From Alitta virens (Eukaryota; Annelida; Polychaeta; Phyllodocida; Nereididae), in the NCBI GenBank assembly GCA_932294295.1, contig OW028579.1, positions 10,538,370 through 10,602,369 of the forward strand: DNA of 64,000 nt, written 5' to 3'. The stretch's first letter is position 1; every line of letters begins with the position of its first letter. The translations under genes and the position numbers were made by a program. The notes under the pieces were generated by a model. It searched no databases, was not told the origin of the DNA, and saw nothing but the letters and a program-made list of their open reading frames with translations. Shown piece after piece: positions 12,601 to 23,376 of this stretch.

Positions 12601-13693
12601 TAACAGTCAACCTCAGTATTACGTTTGGTAAAGCCTAAGAAAAATTACACAATCTCCCATTCAAAATTTAAAACGCTATCTTCTCCCTGAATAATTCTTC
12701 TATATCCTTCCCGCTTAGCCAGGACCTTCTACGTGTATTTCTCAAGGGAGCTAAGGTCCGGTTTCCTTCCTAAACCTGAATTTGTTGTTTTATTTACCGT
12801 TATAAATTAAATTCAAAACCAGAAAGAGGCTGAATCCCCTAACGACCATGCTTGCAAGTAGAATTAAGGCTCTTGAATGAAACTCAGAATGAGGCTGAAT
12901 GGCAGGTCACATGAACTCTTGACTGAATAGGGGCAGTGGCAAAATTTGGTTTTTATATCACAAACTTTTAAATCTAATACATTTTAATGAAGGCCATAAT
13001 GGATATATAATTTTTTTTAATTTTGTCTCCTGGCTGGGGGAGTTTGATAAAAGTTCAAATGCATGTATTGTAGGATCCCTCTTGAAAATCAAATTAAAAA
13101 GTACTGGACAAAGGGGGCAGAGCTTACTGAGTTGGATCCACGCATCGACTACTGGTCATTGAACCAGTTACCTCTCAGGCCAATCATTCTGCTCCAGACG
13201 ATCAAAATCATTTATACTGTGTCCTGTCCACCAAGCAAGCATTGTCTTAGACCTGCTGGGGCACTCAGAGCTGGTACATTAACATTTAACTTCGTATGAT
13301 TAATTTAGATGATGCGACTTGACAATTACATTACTAAAGCCTTTTATAATTATTTTCATTTTTCATCCTATTTTCAAAATGTAGTTTTTCTAGACAGCTA
13401 TGGGCATTACATTAATACACATGAAGTGCCTTTTGTTTAGTGTTATGTATTCTGCCAACAAGTTTAAGACATTATGGAAATAACTTGATATAAATTTTTA
13501 GTTGTAATTGAATAGAGTGACCAAAATTTTACTGAGAATTTCCATTTGGTATTTTCAGAGCTTATGCAAAATATCCAGAGAAAAATTATCAGAGGAAGGA
13601 CTCTTAAAAGTTGACTGGGCTGTAACGGACGGGGTTTGGCAGAGAGGAAATGATAAAGAAATAGACAATTTTTCTTCTGAATCTGTTTATTGA
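6663..13693 (+). CDS. MRPL20: Mitochondrial large ribosomal subunit protein bL20m (5' exon not found)
   Basis: Nuclear gene for a structural protein of the mitochondrial 39S subunit. Four exons with canonical splice sites join in phase 0: 6663-6770, 9801-9878, 10124-10189 and 13559-13693 (TGA stop). Together they give 128 residues. The order HLRRNW, then MSRIHAASLEHGL, then ELDRKSLQDLAIYEPRTFQ matches the conserved bL20m core; human MRPL20 has AASQEHGL and DLAIYEPKTF at the same places. The family is usually about 150 residues, and the missing N-terminal 20-25 residues, including the start Met and probably a mitochondrial targeting region, must lie in an upstream exon I could not identify. 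The introns (3.0, 0.25 and 3.4 kb) are loaded with repeats and MITEs. A polyadenylation signal follows at 13744. No damage is seen in the exons, so the gene is probably functional. Confidence 0.82.
7098..7118. repeat. Poly-G tract
   Basis: A run of about 17 G in MRPL20 intron 1. Such tracts recur next to repeat ends throughout the window (about 3765, 4000, 4740, 6031, 23350, 56435, 57285 and 62115). Confidence 0.9.
8714..8805. repeat. 29-bp tandem repeat, three copies
   Basis: GTTAGATACCTGAYAGA units start at 8714, 8743 and 8772, inside the long interspersed repeat. The third copy carries two substitutions. Confidence 0.85.
9582..9611. repeat. 30-bp palindrome
   Basis: CATGGAGAC, GAGAGTACTC and a TTGTCTCCATG arm form a self-complementary 30-mer with one mismatched pair. 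It could be a hairpin or a target-site scar in the middle of the interspersed repeat. Confidence 0.7.
10270..10534 (+). repeat. Dispersed repeat, copy A
   Basis: The left block AACTCAAGAAGAACAGAAAT and the right block GGTAGGTGGCGTAAGCGC are both repeated in the same order at 13853-14176. Inside copy A are two hairpins: GTGAATTCGGCG paired with CGCCGAATTCAC (10300-10339), and ATCCGGTGC paired with GCACCGGA separated by a GAA loop (about 10378-10398). The interior differs from copy B. It lies in MRPL20 intron 3. Confidence 0.65.
10575..10690. repeat. Array of GTTGTTGCNCGNAAAAAN units
   Basis: About five degenerate units of roughly 22 bp built on TTGTTGCACGAAAAAA. It sits between repeat copy A and the GCAGACCA array. 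Confidence 0.6.
10748..11125 (+). repeat. GCAGACCAGRTCTG minisatellite
   Basis: At least twelve degenerate units of about 20-25 bp with the core GCAGACCARRTYTGA. Many units contain the palindrome AGACCAGGTCT or CAGATCTG. The complementary motif (TGGTCTGCAT / TGGTCCGCAT) is clustered at 11288-11850, giving an inverted-array arrangement inside MRPL20 intron 3. Confidence 0.75.
11288..11850 (-). repeat. Inverted counterpart cluster TGGTCTGCAT/TGGTCCGCAT
   Basis: Copies of GGTCTGCATTAT, GGTCCGCATGGTCTGC and similar near 11288, 11382-11408, 11770-11800 and 11830-11845. Between them is a repeated GAGAATGTGCATTTCATGAG motif (about 11433 and 11541). Possible right end of the element whose left end is the 10748-11125 array. 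Confidence 0.5.
12029..12154. mobile_element. Short MITE, 126 bp, with 19-bp terminal inverted repeats
   Basis: GCAGAATTTTATAACAGCT at the left end and its exact complement AGCTGTTATAAAATTCTGC at the right end. The interior includes a GC-richer stretch. No clear target duplication. Confidence 0.7.
13074..13299 (+). CDS. Unrecognised putative exon inside MRPL20 intron 3
   Basis: Open stretch preceded by a possible acceptor (TGTATTGTAG ending at 13073) and ended by TGA, about 75 codons containing KYWTKGAELTELDPRIDYW. I recognise no family. A candidate first exon is ATGGCACAAAGTGTG followed by GTGAGT at 12183, but its phase does not join cleanly. It may equally be chance open frame in repeat-derived DNA. 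Confidence 0.15.
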
Positions 13694-13743
13694 ATTTGTA
13701 CATTGTATAATATACTGTTTTTTGTTGTTTGCATAAAAATAAA

Positions 13744-13749
13744 AATAAA
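13744..13749 (+). terminator. MRPL20: MRPL20 polyadenylation signal AATAAA
   Basis: AATAAA lies 50 bp after the MRPL20 stop codon, in an A-rich context. It marks the probable 3' end of the transcript. Confidence 0.7.
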
Positions 13750-13852
13750 GTATTGGACAAATGAATACTGTTGTTGTTGTTGATAGGTGTCAATGAAAAT
13801 GTCACCTCATTTTTAATTTTTGTAATTTATTAAACAACTGATAATGATATAG

Positions 13853-14176
13853 AAACTCAAGAAGAACAGAAATTTGTACTAGTGAATAGCAATTCATACA
13901 TGGGTTATGAATGGCTAAGTCTAAGCCATGCTATGATTGGTCATTGCATCGTGCTCTCTGGAAGGTTGGTTTGGACACGCCCCTAAATAATTAGCCAATC
14001 AAACATCAGAAAAGAATCAGCCAATCAAAATGTCAGGATCCTGACACAAAGTCACGTGATAATGGCGGCCAAGACCGACTCCATTGCACTCGTTGCGGAG
14101 GAGGGGACCTACTTACCCTCAGAATTGTCCCTCTACGGTAGGTGGCGTAAGCGCAGGGAGATAATCTGCAGAATTT
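13853..14176 (+). repeat. Dispersed repeat, copy B
   Basis: Direct copy of the 10270-10534 repeat, with the same left block (AACTCAAGAAGAACAGAAAT) and right block (GGTAGGTGGCGTAAGCGC). Its interior holds an E-box and an ATGGCGGCC motif near 14053-14070. Copies A and B flank the last MRPL20 exon. Confidence 0.65.
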
Positions 14177-15640
14177 CTAAGCCGGCGAAGGTATAAACAA
14201 GTGTCAGAATCAAGCACCTAGCTCTCCATTCAGCCCGCTGGTGGCTCCACCGATGGATAGTGGCAGAACTATTGCGTCCTCGCTTCTTGATACATTTTAT
14301 TAACGGCTCCTTCAATTTTTGTCCGATTTTCAAAATTAAAAGTTCCTATATATGTACAAAAATGTTATAGTTGTCTTATGGTTTGAATTGAATCCACGCC
14401 GATCTCTTTTTGTAAAATGACTCTGAAGATGCGAATCGGCGACGCTCTCCATTAGTTTTGCCCACAAATGATCATGTGACTCAGTTTTACGGAGGTTTAC
14501 GCACTTTTTTCTTCGTGAATATTTATGCTTTACGAAAATTTACGATTATTTTGTAACCTCGGAACACTTGGTGCTTTAAACGTAAGTGCTCCACGAAAAA
14601 GCCCAGTCGAATACTAGACTGAAACCTGTCTATGCTGGAAACATTCTGAAAATTTTACAAACTTGCAGTTTGCTATAAAGTATAATGATAAAACATCTGC
14701 AAATGTTTGTGTTCTTTGGAACAGACCCAGGTCTGTTGTTTCTGCTTTTTTTCATTTTTATGATCAGCGGTCACAAGCGGTCTGTTAAGAAATGAATAAC
14801 TACTTTGTACAATAGATTGGTTTTTTAATGAGAACTCTTTCCTAATGATCAATTAAATGTTTAAATTGTAATGTTTCATGAACACATTTTATATATTGGT
14901 ATTGTCAAGTAAAAGTTACAATATTTACAGTATTTCACCTTATGTCATTTCTCTACATCAAAACAGTACTTTTGAGCAGTTGCGCTATAAATATGCCATA
15001 AGTAAATGAGCAACAATGGCACCATTGATCTGATCAACATTAAATAAACAACGCAATGACAAGCAAAAAAAAAACCTGATCATTTCAACATGTATATACC
15101 AGGTCACATGTATGAGAATTTGTCTTTACATTATTAACAAAATATGTAATTTGTAAAGAACCGTTTAATGAGCATAGTTCTTCACACTACAAAGTTGGTG
15201 ATTTGTCTGCACATTTTGTACATAGTTGCTGATTTAGAACAGTTACCTGTGAATTTACATATGCTATGGGATTGAAAACATGATACCCATTCTTTGCTTT
15301 GCATCATTTGCACCATAAGGACCATTTTCAATAATTGTCCAAAGTTAAATGTAGTCTACACAATGTAAAAGCTAAAAATGTTTCAGCACAATAGGTGTTA
15401 CTAACTGTAGCACCAATCAGTCTTTGCGTAGTTGCTATAGCACATTTCGTACATTATAGGAAGAAATATAAAAAGAGTATAAAGTAAAAAAGAAGGGAGC
15501 ACATTTGTAAAAAAGTACATCTATATGATATATAAGCATTGGTATACATGGATGAATTATATTATTGCTATTCCAGTAATTGGCCCTGACACTAACAATG
15601 TAAAATATATAAATTGCAACAGCCACTCATGGTAATGAAA
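14177..15640. other. No gene seen; 3' flank of L1
   Basis: AT-rich DNA without a supportable exon. It includes a 36-bp block (AACGTAAGTGCTCCACGAAA at 14580 onward) that recurs at 53724-53760, adjoining different sequence in each place, so it is part of a dispersed repeat. Confidence 0.5.
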
Positions 15641-15641
15641 T

Positions 15642-18600
15642 TCAGGGTTTGAATCTTAATTTGTGTCCCTCAAACCAATGATGCAATCTATAGCCATTCA
15701 ATTTCTCAATGTTAGACTTAGGAATGCAACCAAACTTCCTGAATGTTCTGCCTTCAGTTGTTTTGAAGGGTTGCACCTTTCCCAGGTCATTCATCATAAA
15801 CAGTTCATCACTGTCAGCGTCTTTCACTTGGTGCTTCTTGAACCTTTGCACAACACTCGCTGCCTTATCAAAATTGCTACCAATGGCACATATAAATGGG
15901 CTTGCAGCAGATTGAGTCATAATGTTTTGCTCATTTTTGTTCGAATACATATGTTTGACATTACCCTTGCAATCTTTCACAATGTATTCCATCTGAAGAT
16001 CTGCGCGAATGTGAGAGTCGGCCTTGCCCTTGGTGTTCACAAAACATGCCTGCAGGACACGTTTGGCCTCTTGTTCCGATAACAATGACATTTGCACATC
16101 AAGCAGCCGTAGAAGTTCTCTAGCATAGTGGGCTTTCAGATTTTTTGAATAAATCTGCAGGCACATCATCTTTGCAAGGGGAAGGATGTATTCGCGACTC
16201 GGATTCTTGCATAACTGCAATAGCATTGGGAAAGTCATGCCAGATTCGAGGACATGATGCCCATAGTGTTTGATCTTGTCCGGCATTTCTTTTTGAAGCG
16301 TTTCCACTCTTTGTTTGTTGATGGACAGTTGGATAACTTCATCATCTGACAGAGTTACTGTCACCAGTTTCAGGTTCTCTTGTATATCTGTAAAATGTAA
16401 AAAAAACTTTTTTAGTTACCATACAATAGAAGGTGTCCTTTAAGATCTTGTCAGAGAAGCATAATATGTATAAAGCAAACATGTAATAATAAATATCGGC
16501 TATATGTGAAGACTGACACTCTATGTACTTATACAGTAGCCAACCTTGAAAGAACATTAAATCTAGCTCAAATTGCATCAGGTGGTCAATTTCAACGCAA
16601 CTTCACTAGCAAGGTTTAATGCAAATGCTATTTGTTAAAAAATAAAATTACACAGTTGTCCTTGACATACCTTGGACAACGTAGTCTTCCTTATCATTCC
16701 CTGTCCAGCAAGGGAACACCATTTCATCCACAAATTTTCCAATTGTCTCCATCACCCACTGAGTCTTCTCCAAATCAGTCGCCATATCCGGTGGTACATG
16801 CTTAGAGGGAGCATCATTGCGTGTTTCCATTCTAAAGTAACTAAGCGCTGCCTCCACAACATAGGCACCAAAGAAGGACAAGGCAAAGTCCCGATCAGCA
16901 TCATAAGCCTTCATGACATTGGTATCAACAGAGTGCCGAAAAATTCTTTCTGCCTCACATTTCATTGTTCCAAGTTCAGCAGGGCCATCATTATTCCACA
17001 AAGACCCGAGCACATACTTCTCCAAATAGTTCATGCCGAGATGGAAAAACTCAAAAGTGACATAAGACAGGTGCTCAAAACGTTCTGCTGGATCTATATT
17101 GTCAAGTCTGAGGTTTAAGGTCCCACTGAACCGGTCTCTGGTGAGCTGGTCACCACCAATCTGGAATTTTTTTTTACCTTCGGGGCACTTTGCAATTATT
17201 TGTTGTACAACATTTTCATAATAATCCAAGATCTTTACAACGTCTTGATAGTTCTGTTCATTGTAAGGGAGGACAGGTAATGTAATCACGTCAGTTTTGT
17301 CTGTGAATTGTTGTTGGGAATAAATTCCATTGACTAAATGCTGCTCCATCCATGCAAGTTGAGGGACATACTTAGCAATGTACCTCAAGGCAATACCTGT
17401 ACTAAGTTCCCTCAATTTGGCATAATCTTGGTCGTTCGGTAGAATATGATCCACACTGAGGTGGTCAAGAGGGATGGTTGGTTCTTGAGATGCATCCATG
17501 AAGTACATGGGCGATGCCAAAACTGCACTTGCAAACATGTGGACCATGTGTTTGTGTGCATCTATGGTCTCATGCTTGACAACAACAGTAAAGTTCAGGT
17601 TATCACCAAGGAAGCGCAGCCTCTTTCCTTCTTCTGCAAGTTTAACGATCAGCAACAAGTTCTGTTCAGCTAGCTGCTGCCTGACAACCAAGGCCCTAGA
17701 GAATGAGACACTATAGCCAAGGACATTGGCTCTGTCGCATACCTGAAAAGTTGATAATAAAAAATGGAATCAGTTAAGATCTATCGATAATAAGTAAATC
17801 TCTAAGATATAAATGTATTGTCATAAGGCTTCAGAGGCATTAGTTTTGATTTTGGAATAATTAACACAAAACAGGACCAAACAGGCACTCCAATGCATAG
17901 CATTCCTGCCTTCATTAATTGTCAAGATTGGCAAAATCTCGGAACACATGTCTTGGTGTTTGGGTAAAGGCCAGGGTAGCAAGCCGATTTTTTACTTGGA
18001 AAATAAATCACACACATCTGCAAACATATTGGGTAATTAATAATATAATCATTCTTTTTTCGTGGGTAATAAAGAAAGAACTTGACTTCTGTAAGAAGAG
18101 GCAGGATTAGCACATACATATGATTTCATGCCATCAAAGTCTCATAAAACAAATGCATGCTGTTAGATAGGTTGTAGTTAGTTTCTGAACCTTTCTTTTA
18201 TATGTTAAAAAATAGGGTTCACACAGGATGTTTGGTTAGCCTACACATGCAGGTTTGAATGAACAGCTTCCGAACAGCGAACTCTGTAATCAATAATAAC
18301 ACAAAATGTAATCAAAGAACACATAAACTACATGTCTTTCACGAGATGAAAATATCAATACATTATAATAATAAACGCTAATATCAACAAACACATGCAA
18401 CACTAAACTAGAAAAGAGAAAGTTATAAAATGGTTATAAAAACTCTAATTACCTTCTGGTCAGCGAGATGCTCTGCCAAACACATGGCATTCACTCTCTG
18501 AAGCTATACTGAGGTCGTAATTTCTTGTAAACATCAAAATAGAATAAATTGATGCAAGTCTCGGAACTATGGCTGATACAGCAGAATCATCATCATTCCT

Positions 18601-20245
18601 CTTGTCCTGTGGTAGCATGATGTTCAAAAGCTGGATTACCAGCTCAGGATAATAAGATTCACAGCAGAGTCACCCAGTGCAGCTTTGGCAATACTGTCTG
18701 CATTTTTTGTGAACACTGCACGCCTCAAACTGGTCACTGAGGTCACAGGAAATGTTTTGCTGTTTTGGCATTTCTTCTTCAGTGATGATACCAAAGCAGG
18801 ACTTGCTTGCTTCTTTCTGGGCTTCTTCCTAGTTTTCTTGTTCCTTGCAGTTGCATAGTCATGTTCATCATTTGATGGCTTTGATGGACAGTATTCGTGG
18901 TCCCATGGCACATCATTGAGTTCAGGCTCATCACCGACATTTAAATCACTCAAGAATGGAGAAGCATCGAGCAGACCCACTCCACTGTCAATAATATCTG
19001 AAGAACTGACCGGTGTTGGCATCTCCTACAAACAGAAATCACTTATTAGATTAGAAAATTATAAATGACTATTGAAAACCATCACTACTATCACCAGAGA
19101 CATCTCTGGGTTCACTTTATCTGGGCTTAAACAAGGACGATCAATGGATGTGATATAATGAAGAACTTACCACAGTTTTATTGGATGGTGAAAGAGCAAT
19201 GAGTGCCTTCCGACACCTTCCCTTATCTGACACTATTTTCTGTGTGATTGGTGTCGACGCGGCCACTGGGGTGGATAAACCATCAAAGGATCCTTCCTGT
19301 AAAATAAAATGAAACAAACTTAGCTTACTAGTGAGGAATTTGATTCATTGTGAATAGCAAGGCTATTGTTGCATCATGTCAACATTGCAAGGTAACATAA
19401 TTTCATTAACTGCAAAACATTATACATATTTCATATCTCTGTCTTTTAAACATAATTTACACCTGGTAAATACTGATACACAGAAAATCAAAATTGCAAC
19501 AGGTACATACCAGTAAGCTTCGAAGTGTACCCTGAGAGGACTATGTGGGAGAAAACTGGGTAGTTGGAGGAATGTCTCTGGCAGATTTTCTTGCCTCACC
19601 CGGTAAACGATAGCAGAGAATGACATCACTGGAAAAGAAAAAACAAAAAGCCGATGAACAAAGTTATATGTCACACTTAAATTGCATAATAATAAACTTT
19701 AAATTCATAGGTATCTTTCAGTTGTGAATAAGGCAGACAAAATTTGGCTCGTTTCACTCGTCAAAGAAATAAACACAAATAAATAAACACTGTCTTCATA
19801 TTCAATAATTGTAAAAAGTTTGGTGAAATCTTACCTAGGTATTATTGAAACATCAGTCTGCACCTCTTGTGAAACTGCGGTGACAGGAGCATGTTGAGTT
19901 GGTGCTGTTATGCGTAGGGACTCCCTATTGTAAGTATTATTGCAGGCAGACCCTGAAAAAAGAACACACCTTCCAATAATTCTAGTCAAAAATATGATAC
20001 ACACTGCTACCATAAGTGGCAGATTTACTAAATATAGGGACACCAAAAATTTTCTATTTTCAGACTCATCATCTATATATACCAAATCAGCTGATCGTTT
20101 TGTCACAAATGTTGCATTTAGCTCTTCCGCACAAGCTGCCCATTGCAAATTTTCACAGCCACCAGCCTTTTCCACGTATGACACCACAAATTGCTTTTCT
20201 TGTGAGTCCATCTTGTAGTCTTCACCGATTTTTCCTTTACATGAC
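15642..20245 (-). CDS. L1: DUF6589-type transposase-derived gene
   Basis: Minus-strand exons, in order: about 20245-20088 (Myb/SANT-like start, SQEKQFVVSYVEKAGG), 19952-19835, 19296-19171, 19025-18453 (basic KKTRKKPRKKQ linker, then the family's N-terminal helical region ending LQRVNAMCLAEHLADQK), 17742-16671 (core) and 16387-15642 (C-terminal domain, TAA stop). Phases of the last three exons agree exactly. The core carries GDNLNF, GGDQLTRDRFSG and FEFFHLGM, which I take as DUF6589-like motifs and possible DDE positions. The C-terminal exon has VKHMYSNKNEQNI, matched by IKHMYSNKTEKNI in L3 at 45 kb. Exon 19025-18453 has two mutually compensating one-base indels (near 18650 and 18505), giving a premature stop when read straight. 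The expected donor after RSA at 20088 reads AT instead of GT. It is therefore either a recently damaged gene or affected by sequence errors. Function inferred only. Confidence 0.6.
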
Positions 20246-20345
20246 AGGAAACACATATTGAAGTAATTGTTTGGTATGTAATCGTTAAATCTTAGGTAGG
20301 TTGGCTAATGCCATTGAGTCTACTGAGCTGAGGTAGTTTTGATCA

Positions 20346-20498
20346 CAGTACAGCACTGACAAGTTTGCGGCATGGTGTAGAACCAGTGGGTGTTGAAGCC
20401 TTTCGTCTAGTTCTTACAGGCTTTTCAGGGGTTTTTAAAAGATGACAGTCCATTTCTTCTCTGGTCAAGGATCTTCCAACTTCCAATCTGGGCAAAAT
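20346..20498 (-). CDS. Possible upstream exon of L1 with a stop
   Basis: After an acceptor-like TTTTGCCCAG, a minus-strand open stretch encodes a basic, Pro-rich peptide (LLKTPEKPVRTRRKAST) ending in TGA at 20346. L2 has a similar Pro/Lys-rich exon also ending in a stop (KTPKPERSTKRRLI, stop at 28915-28917). The role is unclear; it may be an alternative terminal exon. Confidence 0.3.
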
Positions 20499-21252
20499 AA
20501 TAATAATCTTTTATGACATCAACAGAGAACACTGCTGAGATGATTGAACTCACTGGTGACAACAATTAATTTACTAAAAACTTAAAAAAAAAAAATTTCT
20601 GATGTTCAGATTACATGGTTAATAAGTAAAATAACTTGTTGACGAAGAAACTGAACACTCATGAGGACCTTTTTCACGTAAAGACACCAATATATATCAA
20701 TGAATGGCATTTTATATATGAAGTTTGAACTATAGCTCATCAACACAAATTTTTTATATCCTCCATTTCTTTATTTTAACTTTTTTGAGGAATTTTTTCA
20801 CGAAATGCTTCTTTAGAATGAAACCTTCCTTCCATAAAAATGGAGAGATTTTGGAATCGGGCTAATTTTAACGAAATTACTGTAAAATAAATGGGCGATA
20901 ATAGGTGAAATTAACAAACCCCTAGGTTACAGTTGACAATGAATTACTAGTAGACTAAGTTGGTCCCCTCCTTCCGCACAAGTACAGTGTAGGAGACTGC
21001 GGTTCCAGTGCTACTAGTAGACCGACCATTGTTGTCAAACGAACAAATTTACTTTTCTGCATGAATTTAGCCTGCCTACATGATTTTTTCACCCTTTTTA
21101 AAAGGTAAAAACGAGATGTTTGTAACACTCCTTTTGAGTAGGGTTCACTTCTCGTGACAATAACTTCGCTAATTTACGACAAATTAGACTCAAAACGACA
21201 CATGTAGTTACTTCAATAAAATATTATTATTTTGTTATAATGTTATACTTAC

Positions 21253-21822
21253 AGAGTGCGACGAAAATACGACCATAACCACTCATTTTCAGCGAAAATT
21301 ACACCTTATTTGCTTGATCACCGGCCGTCCATAACACTGTCAAATCTCGCGCCAGGATTACTCGAAACTCGTCTCTGGTGGAACGTCTCGGTAAATGTCT
21401 CTGCTATCATTGTAAATTATTTGTAATCAGCCAGATGGCGCATAAGCATGAAAAAAATACATTTCATGATTAGTGCTGCCATCTATATCACACAGTACTG
21501 TACTATTGCTCCACCTAGTGTTAAAGGCAATTTACACAATAGCGCGAATTTCTGCTTGATCATGTTGATGTTAATTGAGGCCATTTTACATTGTTTATGA
21601 TTATACAGTAAAAATTGTATCACTTCGCTGGTCCGCTGCCCGCTGCGTCTAGCAAGAGGATTTCTAGACTGGAGTGGAGGCCGCCATTAAATAAGTCACG
21701 TGACTTATCATGGCGGGCTACTTGCAATAACAACATGGTTGAAAGTGTGTCAGATGAGATCGCGAATTTCGCTCCAGACAGCAGGAAAAGATGAAGTTAT
21801 CAGGGGTACATCGAGCAAAGAG
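21253..21822. promoter_or_regulatory. Putative bidirectional promoter between L1 and L2
   Basis: A minus-strand first exon (start ATG at 21286-21284, encoding MSGYGRIFVAL, donor GTAAGT at 21252) and a plus-strand first exon (ATG at 21791, encoding MKLSGVHRAK, donor GTAAGT at 21823) lie about 500 bp apart. Between them is a CpG-richer stretch (21320-21400), a dispersed 135-bp repeat, and a palindrome at 21680-21716 in which CCGCCAT and ATGGCGG flank AAGTCACGTGACTT, giving a central CACGTG E-box and YY1-like ATGGCGG ends. No TATA box is evident. First-exon assignments are inference. Confidence 0.4.
21408..21543 (+). repeat. 135-bp dispersed repeat, copy 1
   Basis: Almost identical to 53764-53897 in the same orientation. 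It contains CAGCCAGATGGCGCATAAG, GATTAGTGCTGCCATC and CCACCTAGTGTTAA. The last two motifs also occur, inverted, in the 94-bp tandem unit at 36946-37133, so these belong to one short-repeat family. Confidence 0.85.
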
Positions 21823-22133
21823 GTAAGTTAGTTGATATTTACAGAAATAAATGGTAATTATTGCGTGACACCACTGTGTTAGGGGTTTTATCAGTTGGTT
21901 CGTTGTACATGTGGGATGCCCTTGCATTACACTGAGAAACTACCAAACAAGGGTGTACAAAATCTGATGCAAACTATACATTTCAGGTTCAATTAACTTG
22001 CCATCATTTACGGTGCTTTATTATGATATTATCTCAAAGTCTACATACTTTGCTAAGGTTTGGTGAGTTAGTTTAAACGAAAAATAGGACCAAAGTTGGG
22101 TAATCTTTCAGGTTTTTTTTCCCCATGTATACC

Positions 22134-23376
22134 CAAACATGGAGTAGAGTCAAAACGGCCAACGATCATAACGGCCACTCCCCATAACGGCCAACTAGCC
22201 AAAACGGCCACCGCCCATAACGGCCAATCGCCCACAACGACCAGGACGGCCAACTCAATATTTTTTTAATTCATTATTATATAAATTGCATCAATGATAC
22301 AGTGATTCTGGGTAAAATTAATCAAGGATGATGATTCAAGGGAATTTTTAGGTCAAGTGGAGTTTGTCTCACGGTGTGATAAAAAGTATCTTAATCTCAA
22401 TGTAAAGAAGACAAAAGAAATGCATGGTGATTGATTTTTGGAGGAGAAGTTGATTGTGACAGAGTTATGATAAATGCTGAGCATGTTGAAAGGGTTCATG
22501 ATTACAAATACCTCTGAATTATAATTGATGATTAATTGTCTGGCTCAGCAAATACAACTAGTGTACAACAAATTTGTACAACGGGTTCACTTTTTAAGAA
22601 TCATGAGAAACATTAATGTTGAGTGTAAACTTCTCACCCAATTCTACAAATCAGTTCTTTAAGTTGATAAGATTATGAATGATGAGCAGCAGCCTTTATT
22701 TAATTATTATACATTGTTAAGATATGGAAGAAGGTTAGCCCTAACAGTACAACGTACAAATAGGTATAATCTTTTTTATGCAGTAGCATAAGAGTCTATA
22801 TGTTATGTCAAATTAATTTATTTTATCTTAATTGATTACATCAGCAGTGTAGTGGTTTTATGTTTCAATAGCTAATTTATGGAAATCAGATATGTAATAG
22901 CAATCAGCCGTGACCGTTATGTCAATTGCTATTAGCATTTTGAATGATGAAAAAGAATGGGGTAAATCATGCTTTTTCATCATTGATCACAAGCATGAAT
23001 TGAAACTCTGAGTTTCAACTGATTCCTGTTCATTATGCATATTATTGAGTTGGCCGCTCTGGTAATTGGATGAAACATGCAATATCAATTTTAATTCCAG
23101 TTGGATTATTTTCAGAAACAACAATTTATATAAAAAAAAAAATATCTAAAATGATTACTCTAAACTTCCTAGAAAATATATACAGGTTTAGAAGAAGATA
23201 GATGAATGAGAAAGCGTATAAAGCTGCAAATAGTACAATTGGCCGTTTTGGTAGGTGGCCGTTTTATCCTTTGGCCGTCTTGGTATGGTGGCCGTTTTTG
23301 CGATTGGCCGTCCTGGTATGTTGGCTGTTTTATATTTGGCCGTTTTGACCAGACCCCCCCCCCCCCCACAAACATG
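22134..23376. mobile_element. hAT-like non-autonomous element with inverted AACGGCCA arrays
   Basis: Flanked by an identical 8-bp direct repeat, CAAACATG (22134-22141 and 23369-23376), the hallmark target duplication of hAT elements. Just inside, the left end has tandem AACGGCCA units (22158-22256) and the right end the complementary TGGCCGTTTTGG units (23239-23349), so the whole end is an inverted, tandemly repeated motif. A second inverted pair (GGCCAACTCAATA near 22247 and TATTGAGTTGGCC near 23042) lies inside. The interior contains a LINE relic but no transposase. It sits in L2 intron 1. Confidence 0.6.
22330..22690 (+). pseudogene. LINE reverse-transcriptase relic
   Basis: With frameshifts, the translation reads LNVKKTKEM, then DYKYL, then a tract typical of the region after the catalytic motif of non-LTR reverse transcriptases (LSWSANTT, a short gap, FLRIMRNINVECKLLTQFYKS). 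It is short, broken and carried inside the hAT-like element. Confidence 0.55.

Noticed and set aside
15663..16082. 139-codon plus-strand ORF
   Set aside because: Antisense shadow of the L1 C-terminal exon, which has the conserved motifs and splice sites.
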